In this document: one piece after another, positions 1-14,800 of the stretch
Layout of the letters: every line of letters begins with the position of its first letter
Numbering within the stretch: the first letter of the stretch is position 1
Source of the DNA: Apostichopus japonicus
Taxonomy: Eukaryota; Echinodermata; Holothuroidea; Aspidochirotida; Stichopodidae
DNA length: 64,000 bases
Reading direction: 5' to 3'
Assembly: GCF_037975245.1 (NCBI RefSeq)
Contig: NC_092562.1
Coordinates: forward strand, 22,027,054 to 22,091,053
Position numbers and translations under genes: made by a program
The notes under the pieces: generated by a model
The model's input: the letters and a program-made list of their open reading frames with translations, nothing else
Told to the model about the DNA's origin: nothing
Databases searched by the model: none

Positions 1-242
1 TACTTGTATATTAGCATTTTGAACTAATTTGAACTTTTCTCAAGATTAATCTGCTTGGATATCTAGGATATGAATATGTCATCATAGGTAAGTTGCGGTT
101 GAACTGGAAGAACTTGTTATTGTCATTGATAATTATCGTCTTTCGCGGAAGGGGAGGGGAGGGGTTTGAGGGGGTTACGTCGGTAGAAAGATATATAAAC
201 AACTGTATATCTGAAAGGAATTAATATTGATATTGACCTTAG

Positions 243-498
243 ATGAGAGAAGAACGACTAACATCGTTCAAGAAATAGAAAAAGAAGTAACCGAGGAAGT
301 TTCATCGGTAGATGCTTTGGTCGACTTCCGCCAACTCCTTTACAACTCCCGCAACGAAGTGCAAATGGATACCCCTCGTCAGTTTAATAAGTGGTTGACG
401 TCTTTGCGAGGCTTGAGCAATGATTCCATTCATGCGGTATTTGACTTTATCTATGAATACGACCATTCTTCATCCGGTGAACCAGAAGAACTGGGACG
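243..498 (+). CDS. LLTP exon 1 of window: start of helical domain
   Basis: Encodes an amphipathic-helix stretch including WLTSLRGLSND, which resembles the apoB segment with LRGLSDEAV. The donor is ACG|GTAAGT and leaves two bases of a codon, completed by the first base of the next exon. The acceptor at 241-242 is weak in pyrimidines; an alternative AG at 216-217 would lengthen the exon by 25 bases. The downstream boundary is firm, the upstream one is not. Confidence 0.8.
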
Positions 499-2794
499 GT
501 AAGTTTCGTTAGAGAGGGAGCTAGATACACGACTCACGACTGAATCTTAATCTGTTTACATTGATCAAATTGAAACTAGCACCCTCTATATTTGGTTCGT
601 TAGGCACCACATAATTTTGTCTTACTGTGGTATTTATTGTTTTCCACAATATTTAAGGACGAATTCAGGATTTGGAAAAGGAGGGTATGTGCATGACCGT
701 GGGGTGTTTGAAGCCGAATCTCATGTAGGGCGCGTGGAAGGATTGGGGTGGGGGCGGTCTTTCTGTCAGAAATAGATGAGAAGTTGAAACTGGCATTCAT
801 ATGCATTTGAGGCCATAAAAGGTCTGCACGAATGATTATGGCTACTTTTTATAGTTTTTGTGTGGGGTTGATAAAAACAAGGGGGACATTATGTCGCCAA
901 ACGAAATGTCGATCAATCACTTTTTAGCCATATTGAATGACGTTTCCTCACTGACACCAGACGCCGCCTTTAAAAACTAAATATGGGAAGGAAAGAGGGA
1001 TAATGGGTACCCGTATATTGCAGGGAATGGGAAAATATAAACCTTACTTGGAGAACACAGGTTTTTTGATGTGGTTGAGTGGTTGTTGAGACAGACAGCC
1101 ACCTCGGCTGATTCGATTGCTACTTTTAGTCGCCATGCTCACCTTTAGGTTAATATTCATTTTTTGTTTGTAATCACAAATAGCGAGTACCTGTGGGATG
1201 GTTTACTACAATGCGGGACACTTCCCTGCCTGTCGGTCATCAACACCGCCATCATACAAAATCGAATTCCCAAACCGCTTGCCCACATCATGATGTATAC
1301 AATGGCATTCAGAGATCAACCGACCCTTGACCTTATCGCCGAGGGTTTTCGACTTGCTCAAGTCAACCGCACAAGGTCGACGTTTCTACCTGTTAGTGCC
1401 ATGATCTACCAGTACTGGGTGGAACATCCTGAATTAGAAAACAGTGAGGTAAGATCAGATAATCACAAGTGAAATAAAAACAGAAAAGAACAGTTATCAG
1501 GAATTTGAGACAAAGCATTTTCGAAAAAAAAAAACACAAATAATAAAGCCTACTCATTAAGGATCATCTTTCATGCATCCAAACATTTTACAATGACTAA
1601 AATGGTCAACTGTGGTCATACGTTTATACTTGTTACACTTATGACTTCTAGAACCTGATATGAACCCGTGACCTCTGGATTGTAATCCTGGGTCACTGGT
1701 TCGAATCGCGTTCTAGTGATAACAAAAAGGAGCAGATTTGCTTTTTCTCAAAATTCATTACCCGAGAACATGTTTTTGTGACCCAAGATTGGATGTATTC
1801 GACCAAACGAACATAGGCCTATTTCACTGATTAACAACAATTAAATTATTGCAACTATTTAAAGGTAAAGTGCCGCCTTGGTCAGAATGACTTACATGTA
1901 AGATATATACATATTAAAGTCTACCAACTTAGTCCAAGTTGGTAGACGTATGCGATTATACATCGAAGCTAAAATTCTATATAGTTCATGTCTTGACCAG
2001 CTGTTTTGGTTTCATCGTACTCTGAGTAGAAGTAGACCAACATGTTATTTGATAATATAATCAATGCGATTTAAAGATATCAAGTATTCAAGTTAAAGGT
2101 ATCAACAAATAAATCGTATTTCATTATGTCAATAAAAAAAATTGTGATATCATTAAATCATTTCATGATTCATGATAGTATTAATATAAATGTTAAAATC
2201 ACTAATTGGGTTTATTTAAAATTATCATTAATTGATAAGATGATATCTAAATACCTTTTGATGATATCGATACATCAATTAATTATATCATGACTAATCT
2301 AATGATATCATTTAAATGTAAATCAAAAGTAAAACGGCAAACGAAACCTCCCCCCCCTCCCCCAATTTCAAGAGACAAAAGCAAAGAAAATGTCAAGAGT
2401 TTGAATTGTCTGGCACTTCTTGACCTTGGGCTCCTTATGCTGTCGCCTAATATGCATCATTGGGTTAATCTGCGCCTGTATATCTTACAAGATCCTGTAA
2501 AGGACTGAGCGCAATAGTTGTTGATAAACTATAGAATCATGTTTTTGTTATTTACAGCTTCCGGTTCCTATCAGGAATTTCATTCAACTTTTGGAGGGTA
2601 TCATCGGAGAGGATTGCACCTTACGTTATGACGCAGACACCCCTGAAGGGATCGAAGAAAACAGACAACTATTGCTGGCATTGAAGGTAGCCTTAGTGAT
2701 ATCACACACTCATGGTATGAGGAAAGACACGTATAAGAAAGAAACATAAAACAAATATGATGAATACTTCATGCAGTGTAATAAACTACAACAT

Positions 2795-2835
<41 letters not shown>

Positions 2836-5800
2836 ATCTTAATATAGAGGTTTATATATAGTAATGAAAGCAGAAGGATTGCTTCTAGCGAGAACACAAA
2901 CTCATATCCTTCTTGAAATATCATTCTTAGGCTCTTGGAAATATCGGAGCTGTTGCCGACCAGTATGACGTTAACAACAATAAAAAGAAGGATCAATTTC
3001 AGAGAGATCTTTTGAGATGTTCAAGAAACAAAAATGCCTCCCCTAACATCACCCTTGGTGCGATACAGGCTCTCAGACGGTTTCAACCAAATAGTTTCGT
3101 CCAGAGGAAGCTCATGGTTACGTTCTTAGATAACTCGCGGCAGAACTCTGTCCGAGTTGCATCATTCTTGTTTTACATGAACTCTGATTTTGATGCAATG
3201 GAGTTTTTGGACATCTATGAAACTGTTCAAGACGAGAACGACAGTCAATTCAAGGCTTTCTTCTTCTCGTACATACGAAGCATACTCGATACAAGGAACC
3301 CTAAACTCGATAGGTAATGCAAATATTATTAAACGAATTTGTATAGTCAAACTTGCCTGAGTTTACAACAGCATGGTTATGTTTATGGTATAGGTATACG
3401 ATGTAATCGCGCGCCATCAAAATTGAACCAAAACGGAATTTTTAATGTGTTTCATTAATTTTAACACAAAGTTGGACCTGTCAAAGGGGGAAGACTTCCT
3501 CGAGGTTCGTGATCAGCCAAGGGGCCCTGGAAATTGTGAAGGGGACCTGAGAAAATAGAACGTCAAGAAAAGTGTATGCTCATTTCATAATAACTTTATA
3601 ACTTTAAATGCAAAAATGGGATGTGGAAAAGTGAGCCCGGTGACGTAATTAGGGCCGTAAATGAACTGTACTATAAATATTGTTCATAGGGTTTAAACGG
3701 TTCACATTACTGTAACAATCACATATATTTACACCTGCACAACGTATTATATTATATATTACCAATTTTAACTTTATGGAAAGATACGGTATAGTGGTAG
3801 TTTGCTTATACTCCATAAATCTTTAAATTTCAACTTGAGTATCTATAGGCCTAGCTGGTGTGAATCTACACCTCTCCAGATCGCAACGGAAAAATCTTTA
3901 ATTTCAAATGGCTAACAATTGCATGCATCGACCAGGGAGATGCTACTTGCAGAGATAGCCCATTGAGGGTCTCTGCAGCAACATTGTGCGTACTGTGACG
4001 TCACATCATGTAACCAGGACAACTATTATACTAAATGATATAACGACAATATGAGTGGCGGCTTCCATTCCAAGTTACCATGAATGTTGAATATCTAAGT
4101 CTAGACAACCAACCCAAGTGCTGCATGTGTGTCACCAAAATAAACAGGTGAAAAAACAAAAACAAAGAAACAAAAGAAAAGCTCAAAAGAAAAAGAATGA
4201 ACACCTGTTCATTGACAGTGTTGTTACAATGTTTGTAATCACAATTTGTAACATATTCTTCGTCTTAGCGATGGTTGCTATACAAAGCTTTATAAACCAT
4301 TGTCGTTTTTTGGGTTTTTCTTCACAATACATTTACATTGTTTGTTTCAGCTTAAAGGACAAACTTGTTAGAGTTATCGGAGGCGAAGACTTGCCAGAGT
4401 ATCCTAAAAACTGGGGGAAATACTCGAGACGATACGAGATGGCAAGAATGTTTAACATCTCTGGAAATAATACTCTTGGAGGTTCAGTAGAGAGTGACGT
4501 CATCTTTGAAGCCGATCAGATGGTACCATCTTCGATGATGATGAGATACGCCTTGCACGCAATGGGTAAAGACTGGGACCTAATTGAGGTACACACACAG
4601 CTCCTGATTTATGAGAAATGTAGAATTACGTGTGTTCTTTCATTTCTTTGCCGCAATGGGCTTGTCGTCGGGGAGGGGGGGGGGTAATGGGGGGAGGAGT
4701 AATGAATGGTGCCTGAGTATGACTCTCTTCGTTACTTTGTGATGTCTCAGAACAGTAGAATTTAGACCTTTCATTCCTTTAGATGTTTAAGTGTTTATAT
4801 TGTAACACATTGTTTTGTTACACAATGGACAGTATAGCGTAAAAGTGTATAACTCGTCCGTGTACCCCATGACAGCGATTGTGTGAGTAAATCGTAGCCT
4901 TTGGAAGGTTTGGGGGACAACAAATCATTTAAATGTACCCCTTACTGATACCGAATCAGACCAAATGAGCCATGTTAAGGTGGTGGTTTGTCATCAGAAC
5001 ATTTTGCAATTGACATGTCGAGTCTTGTAGGGTGGTTAACTTTGGAACCAAAAGATATATATATATAGGTTTAGTTTGTGTTGAAGATTGGTTAAAGTGG
5101 GTAACATATACCCCACAGAAATTTTTCACATGTCCTTTAGGAATCGGTTTTAGCTCTCCAAATTTAAAATGATATCAAATGAATAACAAGCTTCTCTTCT
5201 TAGACTGGTCTTCAACTGGAAGGTTTCGACGAAATGGCTGATGCACTCTTCGGTAGCGAAGGATTCTTTCCGAGTGAAATATCGAACGCCATCTTCAAGA
5301 CGTTAGACGAATCCATCATTCCTAGAATGAGATCATCGGTTTTGCCCCTTGATTCACTAGCTGATAAGTTAGAAGTCTTGAAACCAACAACCATAAATAA
5401 AGACGAAAAGGCGAAACGAAAGCTGCAGAAAATGAAGCAAAGAAACCAGCCAATACCGGTCGGTAGTTTAATACAGATATTTGAGAATGGCCAACTTGTT
5501 TCAGTTGTAGACGACGAAACTGCAGATGAGGTAACAACTACTTCCCATCCATTTGTTTTGTATTGCCTTTGTTGTTGTGGTTTTCGTTTTTATGCTAAAC
5601 AAGTACATTATGCGGCTTTTTTTTAAAAGAATTATGGTATTGACAATTTTGACAGGAAGATTTATGATCACGTGGTATAGTCTAAGATATATATGAATAA
5701 ATGGAGATGGGCTTGACGTCACAGATTGACAATGGTGACTACATGAACAATTCGGTCATTTCTTGGATGTATTAAGAAACAATAATGACAATGATAGTAA

Positions 5801-8800
5801 TCATGATATTAGTAGATTGCGCACGTTCATACCCATACCTTACGTATGTTTGTAGTTTATATGTGCATTGTGCTTGCGTGTGGAGGGTACGAAAATAATG
5901 AGGTGATAACAGGGTTTCACATAATGCTAAATTTATGACATAAAATCAGGAAACTCTTAAGAAACACCTATTCTCGGTGTGTACGATGACCACAAATAGG
6001 GGGAAACTATAAAAAAAAAGCCACTTCCCCACCACCTAAATACTAACTTTTATTGAATTTTGGAACGTTCTTTAAAAGGCAACATCTGTCGTTTAATTTT
6101 AAGTTTTATTCTACTCTTTGCACTTGTTTCTCTGAATTTTGATCCCAAAAGGAAGGTCAGTTCACCTTTGGTTTGTTATTTGGTTGGTTAGACAACACAG
6201 AAATAAATCAAAGCCAATGATTAATATTGACGTCGTCGGACAGGTGTGACATATTTATTTTTGATATAAATTCACTTTTTCCCCTCGAAAATATTGTTTT
6301 ATTGCATGAAGTCATAAGAGATTATGTTCCAATACAAGACTTTCCACATTTCTTTCTCACTGCCTACATGTAGCCAGAGTACGAAATTCTTCCGGAAGTT
6401 GAATCCAAATTGAACCGTTTCACAGAGGCCTTCAACAAAGGATGGGAGGAGCGCTTTGCTACCATGTACATCAAGGTACTCGGACATGAGCTAGGCTTCG
6501 TGACATTAGATGACCTTAGACAACTAGCAACGGCTGTTGACAAGACTATGATAAGAGACATGTTTCTCAAGGTGAGAGAATGGTACCAGAAAGTCTCCAA
6601 AAGGCGAGGCGTTTATATATTACTTATTGATTAAGGTCCAACGATAAATGATGAGTGATCGACAGTGTTTGGTGGGCAGGTGAGGTCACGTCAATAAAAT
6701 GAAACTTAAGCGCTTGGATGTAGTGCTACACTTATAGTCGGCTATCAATTAGACACTGTATTTCGGAGAAGAGAGAGAGACAGGGAGAGAGAGATGGATG
6801 CCAAGGGTGGTAGGATGGACGTTAGTCTGTAACATAGTTCCCTTTCACAAAGTTACATATATATTGATAGACAACTCATGAGTAAGATAACATCGAACCA
6901 TTCACGATATTCTTTTGTTTATATCAAGATGTTTAATTACATGTCGATGAGATGTACGTTAAGCCTAAACAGGGGGTGAGGGTTCGTGAATCAGGTCACT
7001 TAACATATAACAAAAAAACGCGCTTACCGCATACAGCGATGAACGGATGAACTACAGATGTTATGAAGCTTACCCTTGAGACATTCATCAAGGTTGACAT
7101 TGCCCACGTGACTGACCTTGCGGCTTCTCCCTGAAGTCTCAGTTTATAATGACAACACGATTCCCTTCACAGTGTCAAACTAAGTGTCTGGTATTTTTCA
7201 CCCGGTCAGGTTGCAGTGAAATTACGTGAAGGAATGGATGTTAACCTTACCAGATCTGTAGTCTTAGCTGAGCGTGAAGTCATCGTACCTACCGGCGTTG
7301 GTCTACCTCTCCAATGTTCCTTGAATGGAACTGCTGTTGTCTCTATGAGAACGACTAGTCAAGTTACTCTTCAGCTACCGTCACTCACGGCTTCTGGAAG
7401 AATTGCTCCCAGGTTTGATATACATGTTTATTGGCCAAAAAGGCCCTAAATTCAATTAAACTTAACGTTAGTTACCTGGCGACCATATGGGAAAATGTAC
7501 ATTTTGGCTGGTGTACAGAGTTCTTGGATCCCGGGATTTTGAGGTGGACACCCTCCCTTTTAACCCCACTAGAAATCATGGTATTTATCAGCACAACTGT
7601 GTGTGTAGGCGTTATTATAAAACCTAATTAATAGCCTAAATATGTCTCAAATTAAAATTTGTCAGGTCAAGTTTTTCAGGGGGGACCTCCACAACCCCTC
7701 ACACGGGAGTCGGCATCAGGAGCCTAGGGTGACAACTCCTCTTATTGAAATCCTGGATCCTTAATTGACCAACGACATATCCAAATACCACTTCTAAGAA
7801 GGATTTCACACGTATATGTAATTTAAATTGAAAAGGAGTTTTCTATTCTTCGTAGCGGAGGAATTCAGTTACTACGTGACATGAACATTCGTCTACCAAT
7901 GAGGCAAGGGAAAGTCGGTGTGGCAGCAGCAACATCGGTTCACCACAGCACCGAAATTGAAGGGAGTGTTAGCCTATTTAATGGTAAATTCACTGGACGA
8001 TTAACCGTTCCAGACAAACCGTTAGTACTCCTCAACGTATCGAGCGACAAGTTCTACACAAGTAATGACGGACAACTCGTCCCTGTTGACAAGGACGAGA
8101 CCGTCGTAAAGTCGGTAAGTGCTTAAATTTCACGATAAGACCTTTGCTATGTACGTTAGACAAAAGACACAATTTCAGTTCAAATTCTTATTTCTTCCGG
8201 CAAAAGGAGACAAGTTAAGGCAATACTTAAAAATAATTTATTCCTGTTCAACACTCTGCTTCCCACTAAATTGTCTTCATGCCTTGAAGTGTTCACCCCT
8301 GTGGGATATAATGCATGTTACCTTGTGCGTCTCTAAGTTTTTGCTCCTGTTTGTTTTTACAGTGCACCCAAACTAGACACGTCTTGGGGATGGAATTGTG
8401 TATTCTCAGGGGTAATTGGTATCTGCCCTCACAATTCAGCGTGTTTCTTAACAAAACCGACGAGTAAGTTAATCCCATCATTATCGTCTTCCAATCATTA
8501 TCGACATCATCGTTTTTTATGTGTTCAATTCTATCCTTCCAATTACCACATATGCTCCTTCTTTACGGAATTATCATTCAAGTTTTGTATGTTCGAAACA
8601 TCTTACATAAAACCTTTTGCCTCAAAAGAGAAAAATCTGGAGACATAAGTATCGAAACGTACATATACGATTCAAGTACGTTATTTTCAAAGTATTGATA
8701 TCTCGTAATAGTTTCAAACGTCGGAAATTGGCTTGGTTTGGCCACGTCACAAGGCATGACAGCATCTCCAAGGTAATACTCCAGGGCACTGTAGAGGGCG

Positions 8801-11800
8801 GTCGCAGACGAGGACGTCAGAGGAGAAACTGGTGAAGGACTGGACCGGCTTGGACATGCAAGAACTGCTCGCCACTGCTGCTAACAGATCTGCATTGAGG
8901 ACGATGTCAGCTGCAACCGTTATGTCTCCCCGACGACTTCACAGTCATGGGACTGAATGAATGAATGAATGAATGAATGAATGAATGAATGAATAGTTTC
9001 ACATATCTCTGAGAAACTAAAAGTTATCTTGTAAAATAATATAAGATCCCGAAAATATGCGGCTGGGAAACGTCGAAGTTGAAAATACGGCTTTGACAGC
9101 TACATCATCTTTTAAATCAGACACACTATGATTCTGACCGTCAGACATTCATGTTATTGTAATTCATCTATACCAACAGAACTTTAACATCATACAACTT
9201 TGAAGCTCAGTTTGAAGGTAAATCAGTGAAAGAATCACAAGAAAGTATCCCAAAGCCAAATAAGAATCGTGGCCGGCGATTTAGGAGACCAAGGAGGGAA
9301 TCTGGAGATCAGATTAACGAATATGTACTCCGACTAAACTTCTCTGCTCCTGGTAAGTCGTTATTCTACAGCCAACAATAAAGGTCTACATCGGATCAAT
9401 CATGAAAAACGCAAAGTAGTTTTCTTATTGCTTACGTTCCGATCAGTTGCCACAGTAGGATAACTGATGAAAAAATGAGGTAGCTAAGCAGGTTGATTAT
9501 TTTCTGCCTGACAGGTTACGTTTGCTTTTAAATGTGTTGTTGTTATAGAAAGCAGTATATGATAAAGGCGTTTCATTGTTAGCAGGAAAATAATTTCTCA
9601 TATACACCTCCTCAATCCGAGTTTCAGTATTTGATACTAAATAATTCGAGAGTAATGATTTATTTTTTATTTTTTATATCGTTGTGAGTTGAATTATGGA
9701 GCACACAAGGGTTGGGGGATGATAGGTAAAGTGAGAATGAAAAAAGAAATAGTATGAAGTTATCGAAAATAGCAGCAAGGGGGTATGGATAGGGAAGAAC
9801 GATGTATTGATCATATCGACAGTGTGGGACGACTGCTTCCGTAACATGTCTCTTCCCGCCGTTCTATCCTCTCCAGCCAAGAACCAATTGATGCGTGAGT
9901 ATGATCACCAGCACAAGACAAATGAACTTTTTTGGTATAAGTTTATATACTTGTAGGTTATTTGATTCCCCTTATTTTGAAAGGTGACCTTTTGAACCGA
10001 AATGTGACGTCACTGATGACCCTTACTCCCGAGAAGAAGGAGGTCAAGTGGAGTCTTAATATTCCTGAGATGGGTGATCTGAGAATATTTGCTGGCTTGT
10101 TGAATCTGAGCAATCCATCTACGGGAGAGCAAGGTATCCACGCAGTATGGAACGCCACTCATAATGAGACAAAGCTCTCCGTGTCAGCTACTTACATGAA
10201 TTCAACGATCTCAAGCAAAACCAATTACACAGGAGTCTTCAACGCATCCGTCAATGACTTAAAGTACTCGTGGGTTGCCCAACATATTGGCACAGATTCC
10301 TTTATGATGACTAGTTTGAATAACACATACTACTGGTGAGTCATTTCACGCAGAATTGTAAGGTCTTGAAGTATAATTTTAACTTACAAACTGCTTTATA
10401 TTTATCAATATCAAATATCAATATGTTTTTGCCATTTTCAGTTTGTCTCTTTCCTTTGTGAAGCTGAAGATGCACACTTAAACATATCGTAAAATATGGT
10501 AACAAACAAGCCATTTGAGATATTTCTCTTAATGTGTAACTTTCTTCAGATTTCAAATGACGTACGTTTTTAATCATAACGAATACATATATGTGATTTT
10601 TTTCCTTCTCAATCCCAATAAGTCTGTGCTGGACGAATCTGAATCCAGAAAAAAAAACTCACTCTAAAATAGTTTTTGAACGAAAATTTAAGAAAATAAG
10701 CATTCGATTTATTACAAAAGCTTTGATAAATGACACGTACTAAATCACTGCTTCTTATCTATTTCAGGGATGACGAGACATCTATTATCGATCAGCTCAA
10801 TGGGACCGATTACAAAATTAACCCAGACAAATACGTCAGAGCCGACTCCTACTTGAGGTGTATGAAGAATGACAATGAAATAAATTCAGTTTTATTCTTA
10901 ACTGTCTTTGGTCAGAATTTAACCCTTCAAAGCTTGGCGATAAAGACTCCAGAGTCCTACAACAACAAACTTCAGGGTTTATTCCAAAACAGTTTTATGG
11001 TAAGTTATGACAAATTTCTCAATAATGAAATAATTCGAATGTACGGTTTCACTGGTGTAACCTATCATCCGATTGGATGGAAAGGGTGGAATAAGCTATG
11101 TTGAGGACCAAAGGTAACTAGTACAATGTTTCTTGCGACGTGACAAAAAAACAAACTTTTTAACCTGATGCAACTATATTTGGCCTCCTCAGAATGTGTC
11201 ACTTTTCAACGCATCAATATCTCGTGACGTCAGCAAAGAAGACGAGAACACGTTGACCGCGACCGAGCTTAACATGTCACGTGGTAGCTACTCGACCCTC
11301 CTGAAAATCATTAAAGACGAAAATCTTACCGAGGCAACACAAAATTTTACGTGGGGAATACAATTCAGGAACGAGTCACAAAGTACCGGAGTGGTCAATA
11401 AAGGTAAATAGTCGCCTGGTGTTATATCGCGAGGACTGACAAATACTGCAAATCACCGTTATAACATGCTTAGTGTTAGAATTATTACAACCTAATATAT
11501 GTTATTCCAAAAAACAAACAACAAATACATCTTTTCAAAACTGTATTTAAAAAAAAGTCATGTTGATGACTGTGTATATATAGGTTATTTACGTTCATTA
11601 AGGTTCATTGTGAAAGACTTAATACCATGTTCATGATTGGAAGTATAACAACAACCTATAATTTACTTTAAATTTATAGCAGAAATTGCTTAAGATAGAC
11701 TACGCATCTAACATATATATTCGTCACATATACGTTCTGTAAAACGTCATTGAAATGTTATGAAGCAGATATCTGATAAGTTGCTCATGGACCCAACGCC

Positions 11801-14800
11801 TCACTTAAAGAAAGATCATTGTTGTACTTGGGTTATCTAACTGGCTATCTATTTTATAACGTTTGAGTATGTATTAACAATACACTAAAAGGTCGCTTAA
11901 ATGATTAACTCCTAGTTAGAAAACTATTTTACTTAAAACCGATCGTTTTTCTATTGTTTCAGATGGTTCTACCGATGACGTAGAAGATGGAAAACAGTTC
12001 AATATTACTACGTTTGTTTCATTCTTCGCTCGTAATGAAACAGTTGGTGCATCAGTCCCGAGTTACTACGTTTCTATGAATATATCAGTTCCAGTTATAC
12101 GTTCCTTGAATTTGACTGATCAAACTAGGCTTCAATGGGGATTCACCAGTCGTTTGACCAACCTTTTGTCACTCCCAGAGAATGACTGCGGTTATTTGTT
12201 TCAGATCAACAGCAGTATCCCATCACTAAACGTGAGACATTGCTTTGATTTGGGGTTGGACACGTCTTTTCTCTCCAATAATAGGACTGATCTTAAATTC
12301 ATGAAAGCTAAAATCCGTATGGAAATGTAGCAAATTACAACGGTTCAGCTAAGGTAACTACGTAGGGCTGCTCGTTCCTTCTCCGACCTCACTTCGCCCT
12401 ATCAACCGTCCTCTCTCCGCTCTATTTACAAGTGACGTATACTCTTCTGCCATCGGCTAGAGAAAAAATAATTCAGGCATCATTTCTATCTCTTGTCACG
12501 TACGGTACCTTAACTTTTTCAAGTCCCATAATGCTAACTAAAGTGTTTGTCCGTTCCGATGATCAACTAAGGCCTGTAATTAGTTCTATCTGTATAGCGT
12601 CTCCATAGTTTCCCTTTTTCTCTCTTCACATTCTCTGAACGTCATCTGTGTACTTCTAAATCAAAACTGACGAATGGGAAATCGTTTTTAGTTAATCTAG
12701 GGAGTTACATCCCATTCTACCATAGCCTACTATGTTAAGTGTATTCCTCTCATAACATTTATGATCTTGCAAACTATTCTTAGCATATTAAAACCCAAAA
12801 CGTTGTTACTTGTGTATGTGTATATCGTACATTATCTCAATATGTCACACTTCAAAGAAATAATAATTACATTATGCCAGAAATATATACAAAAAAGGGG
12901 CGCTCATCAAATCGTAAACGACGAAGTCACTTTGGTTCATACACGTCATCTTAGCGTCATGTATTTGTTCCTTTTAGAAGTCAGTGGTCCTAAGTATTTA
13001 TGTGTCTTTTGACTTTAGCCACAATTTAACCTTAGTTTCTTCTTTGTATTTTTTGAATGCATTCCTCTAGCTTGATGTCTCTAACGAGCTTTCCGTTGTT
13101 AACAAGACAACCGGAACGATGATAACAACTTACAGCCATGTTATTCGGGAGCGTACCTCCGGCGAGCAGCTGAATATATCTACCTACGGGCTACTTGATC
13201 CTGAGACAAAAGAGCTCAGAAGCGCTTATTACTTCATCAGTCCATACCATAACTACAGTGGCGAATTAATGACATCATTGAACGACGGATTTGTTCTCCG
13301 AGACAACATTAGTCAAGAAAGTTCATATTTACCAAACATGGCTAATTTTTCTCAGAATTGTAAGCCCCAATTAAATACTCATTAGAGTGAAATTAAGATC
13401 TGAAAATCATGTAATGAAATTGAAACCGTTATGTAAAGGAGGTTAGGTGGTATGAAGCGCTCGGATCTAAAGACTTAATGCAAGAAAATAATTGTCTTGA
13501 AATTATAACTTGTGTGCAAATTGGTCATCGGATTCCTTTTGTGGAGGTTGCATCTACATCTACCCTCCAGCAATGTATCTTTTCAAATGCAAATTCAAAT
13601 GATCAGCTTTCACATGGCACTCCCTCTATTAGAAGAGAACAAAATCGTATGACGTGACATTTCAAACCATGCATTACGATACTCAAATTATTCAAAAGTA
13701 CTCAATTGTTTTTCATACTCTTATATTTTCAGACTTCATTAATCTGAAGCCATGGAGGAATGCCAACATGGGATATTATTTGACGAACAGTATGCTCAAC
13801 GTCTCTTCCACTCATAGTGTTCAACTCGATGGGCCAATAACCGAAGTGAGCCTGCTGCATCTGCTGAATACTACTCGTGACGTCATCAACATGACCTTCC
13901 ACGGTGACCTGGACTCTTTAAAGGAGATTCTTCTTAACGTTTCTTACACGTTGACAAACAGTAGTATCAACGTTGATAATCATCATGAAGTGAAAAGTCC
14001 AGTTATACTTAACATTGATTTAACGCATCATTTATCTCTAGATAGCGACCACGTAAATCATAGCCTTATGATGGAACTTCAGGGATCAAATAGTAGTCTT
14101 AACCTAGATCACTCTGTAGAAGGTGACTTTACTTCTATTACATTGATCAGTGAAGTCAATGGTCACATTCATAGAGATAATTCCATTCGAAGCTTTACAG
14201 ATGGAAGGATGCGATGGGGCAAGTATTTAAAATCTCAAATAAGTCATGGAACAATTATTCAGGTACCGTCCTTGGTAAACTCATCAGTAACCGCTGATTT
14301 CACGATCGATAAATTGAGATCGTACTCACGATTTGACGTTATGCAGTCAAACCTTTATTCCCAGATGGAATCCATCTTCGGTGTGGGTAGTTTACATGGC
14401 AGATTAAATTTATACAACTTCAGGACATTCTCCAAATTTGCTCAATCTTCTGTGTACGGACAATCAATGATTGAGTCAAGGTTTTTCAATTGGACATCAG
14501 CTGGGGGCATAGATGGTAATGGTTTCGCAAGTTTATCTGAGTTTGGCAATGTCCAAACGCATGGTATACTTAAAGTCCATTCACCATTTGCTAAGTTCGA
14601 TTGCAACTGCTCCACTGAAGTTGACGGTCGTGAAGGAAAATATTGGGTGAAAAATATACAATCATCAAATCTTGTCAACTTTGAATCATTCCTGGGAAAT
14701 GGGATGTACAATTTTTCGTATCACATGGATAATATTGAATCATTGTTCACATTTGACGGGATTGATGGGTCGTCCGATTTTCACATATCGTCACTGCTAT

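Noticed and set aside
2100-2310. Cluster of GATATC/TGATATC words in an AT-rich intron
   Set aside because: Irregular spacing and simple AT-rich composition; no repeat unit or known site emerges.
8119-8376. Open frame in LLTP intron 9, 85 codons
   Set aside because: Lies between a strong donor (TCG|GTAAGT) and a strong acceptor (TTTTTACAG), with no resemblance to the family.
12232-12330. Continuation of LLTP exon 15 to the in-frame stop, suggesting a premature end of the gene
   Set aside because: The donor AAC|GTGAGA at 12231 gives the phase required by exon 16, and all downstream exons then join in frame to 19887. The later donor after 12353 gives the wrong phase and includes the stop.
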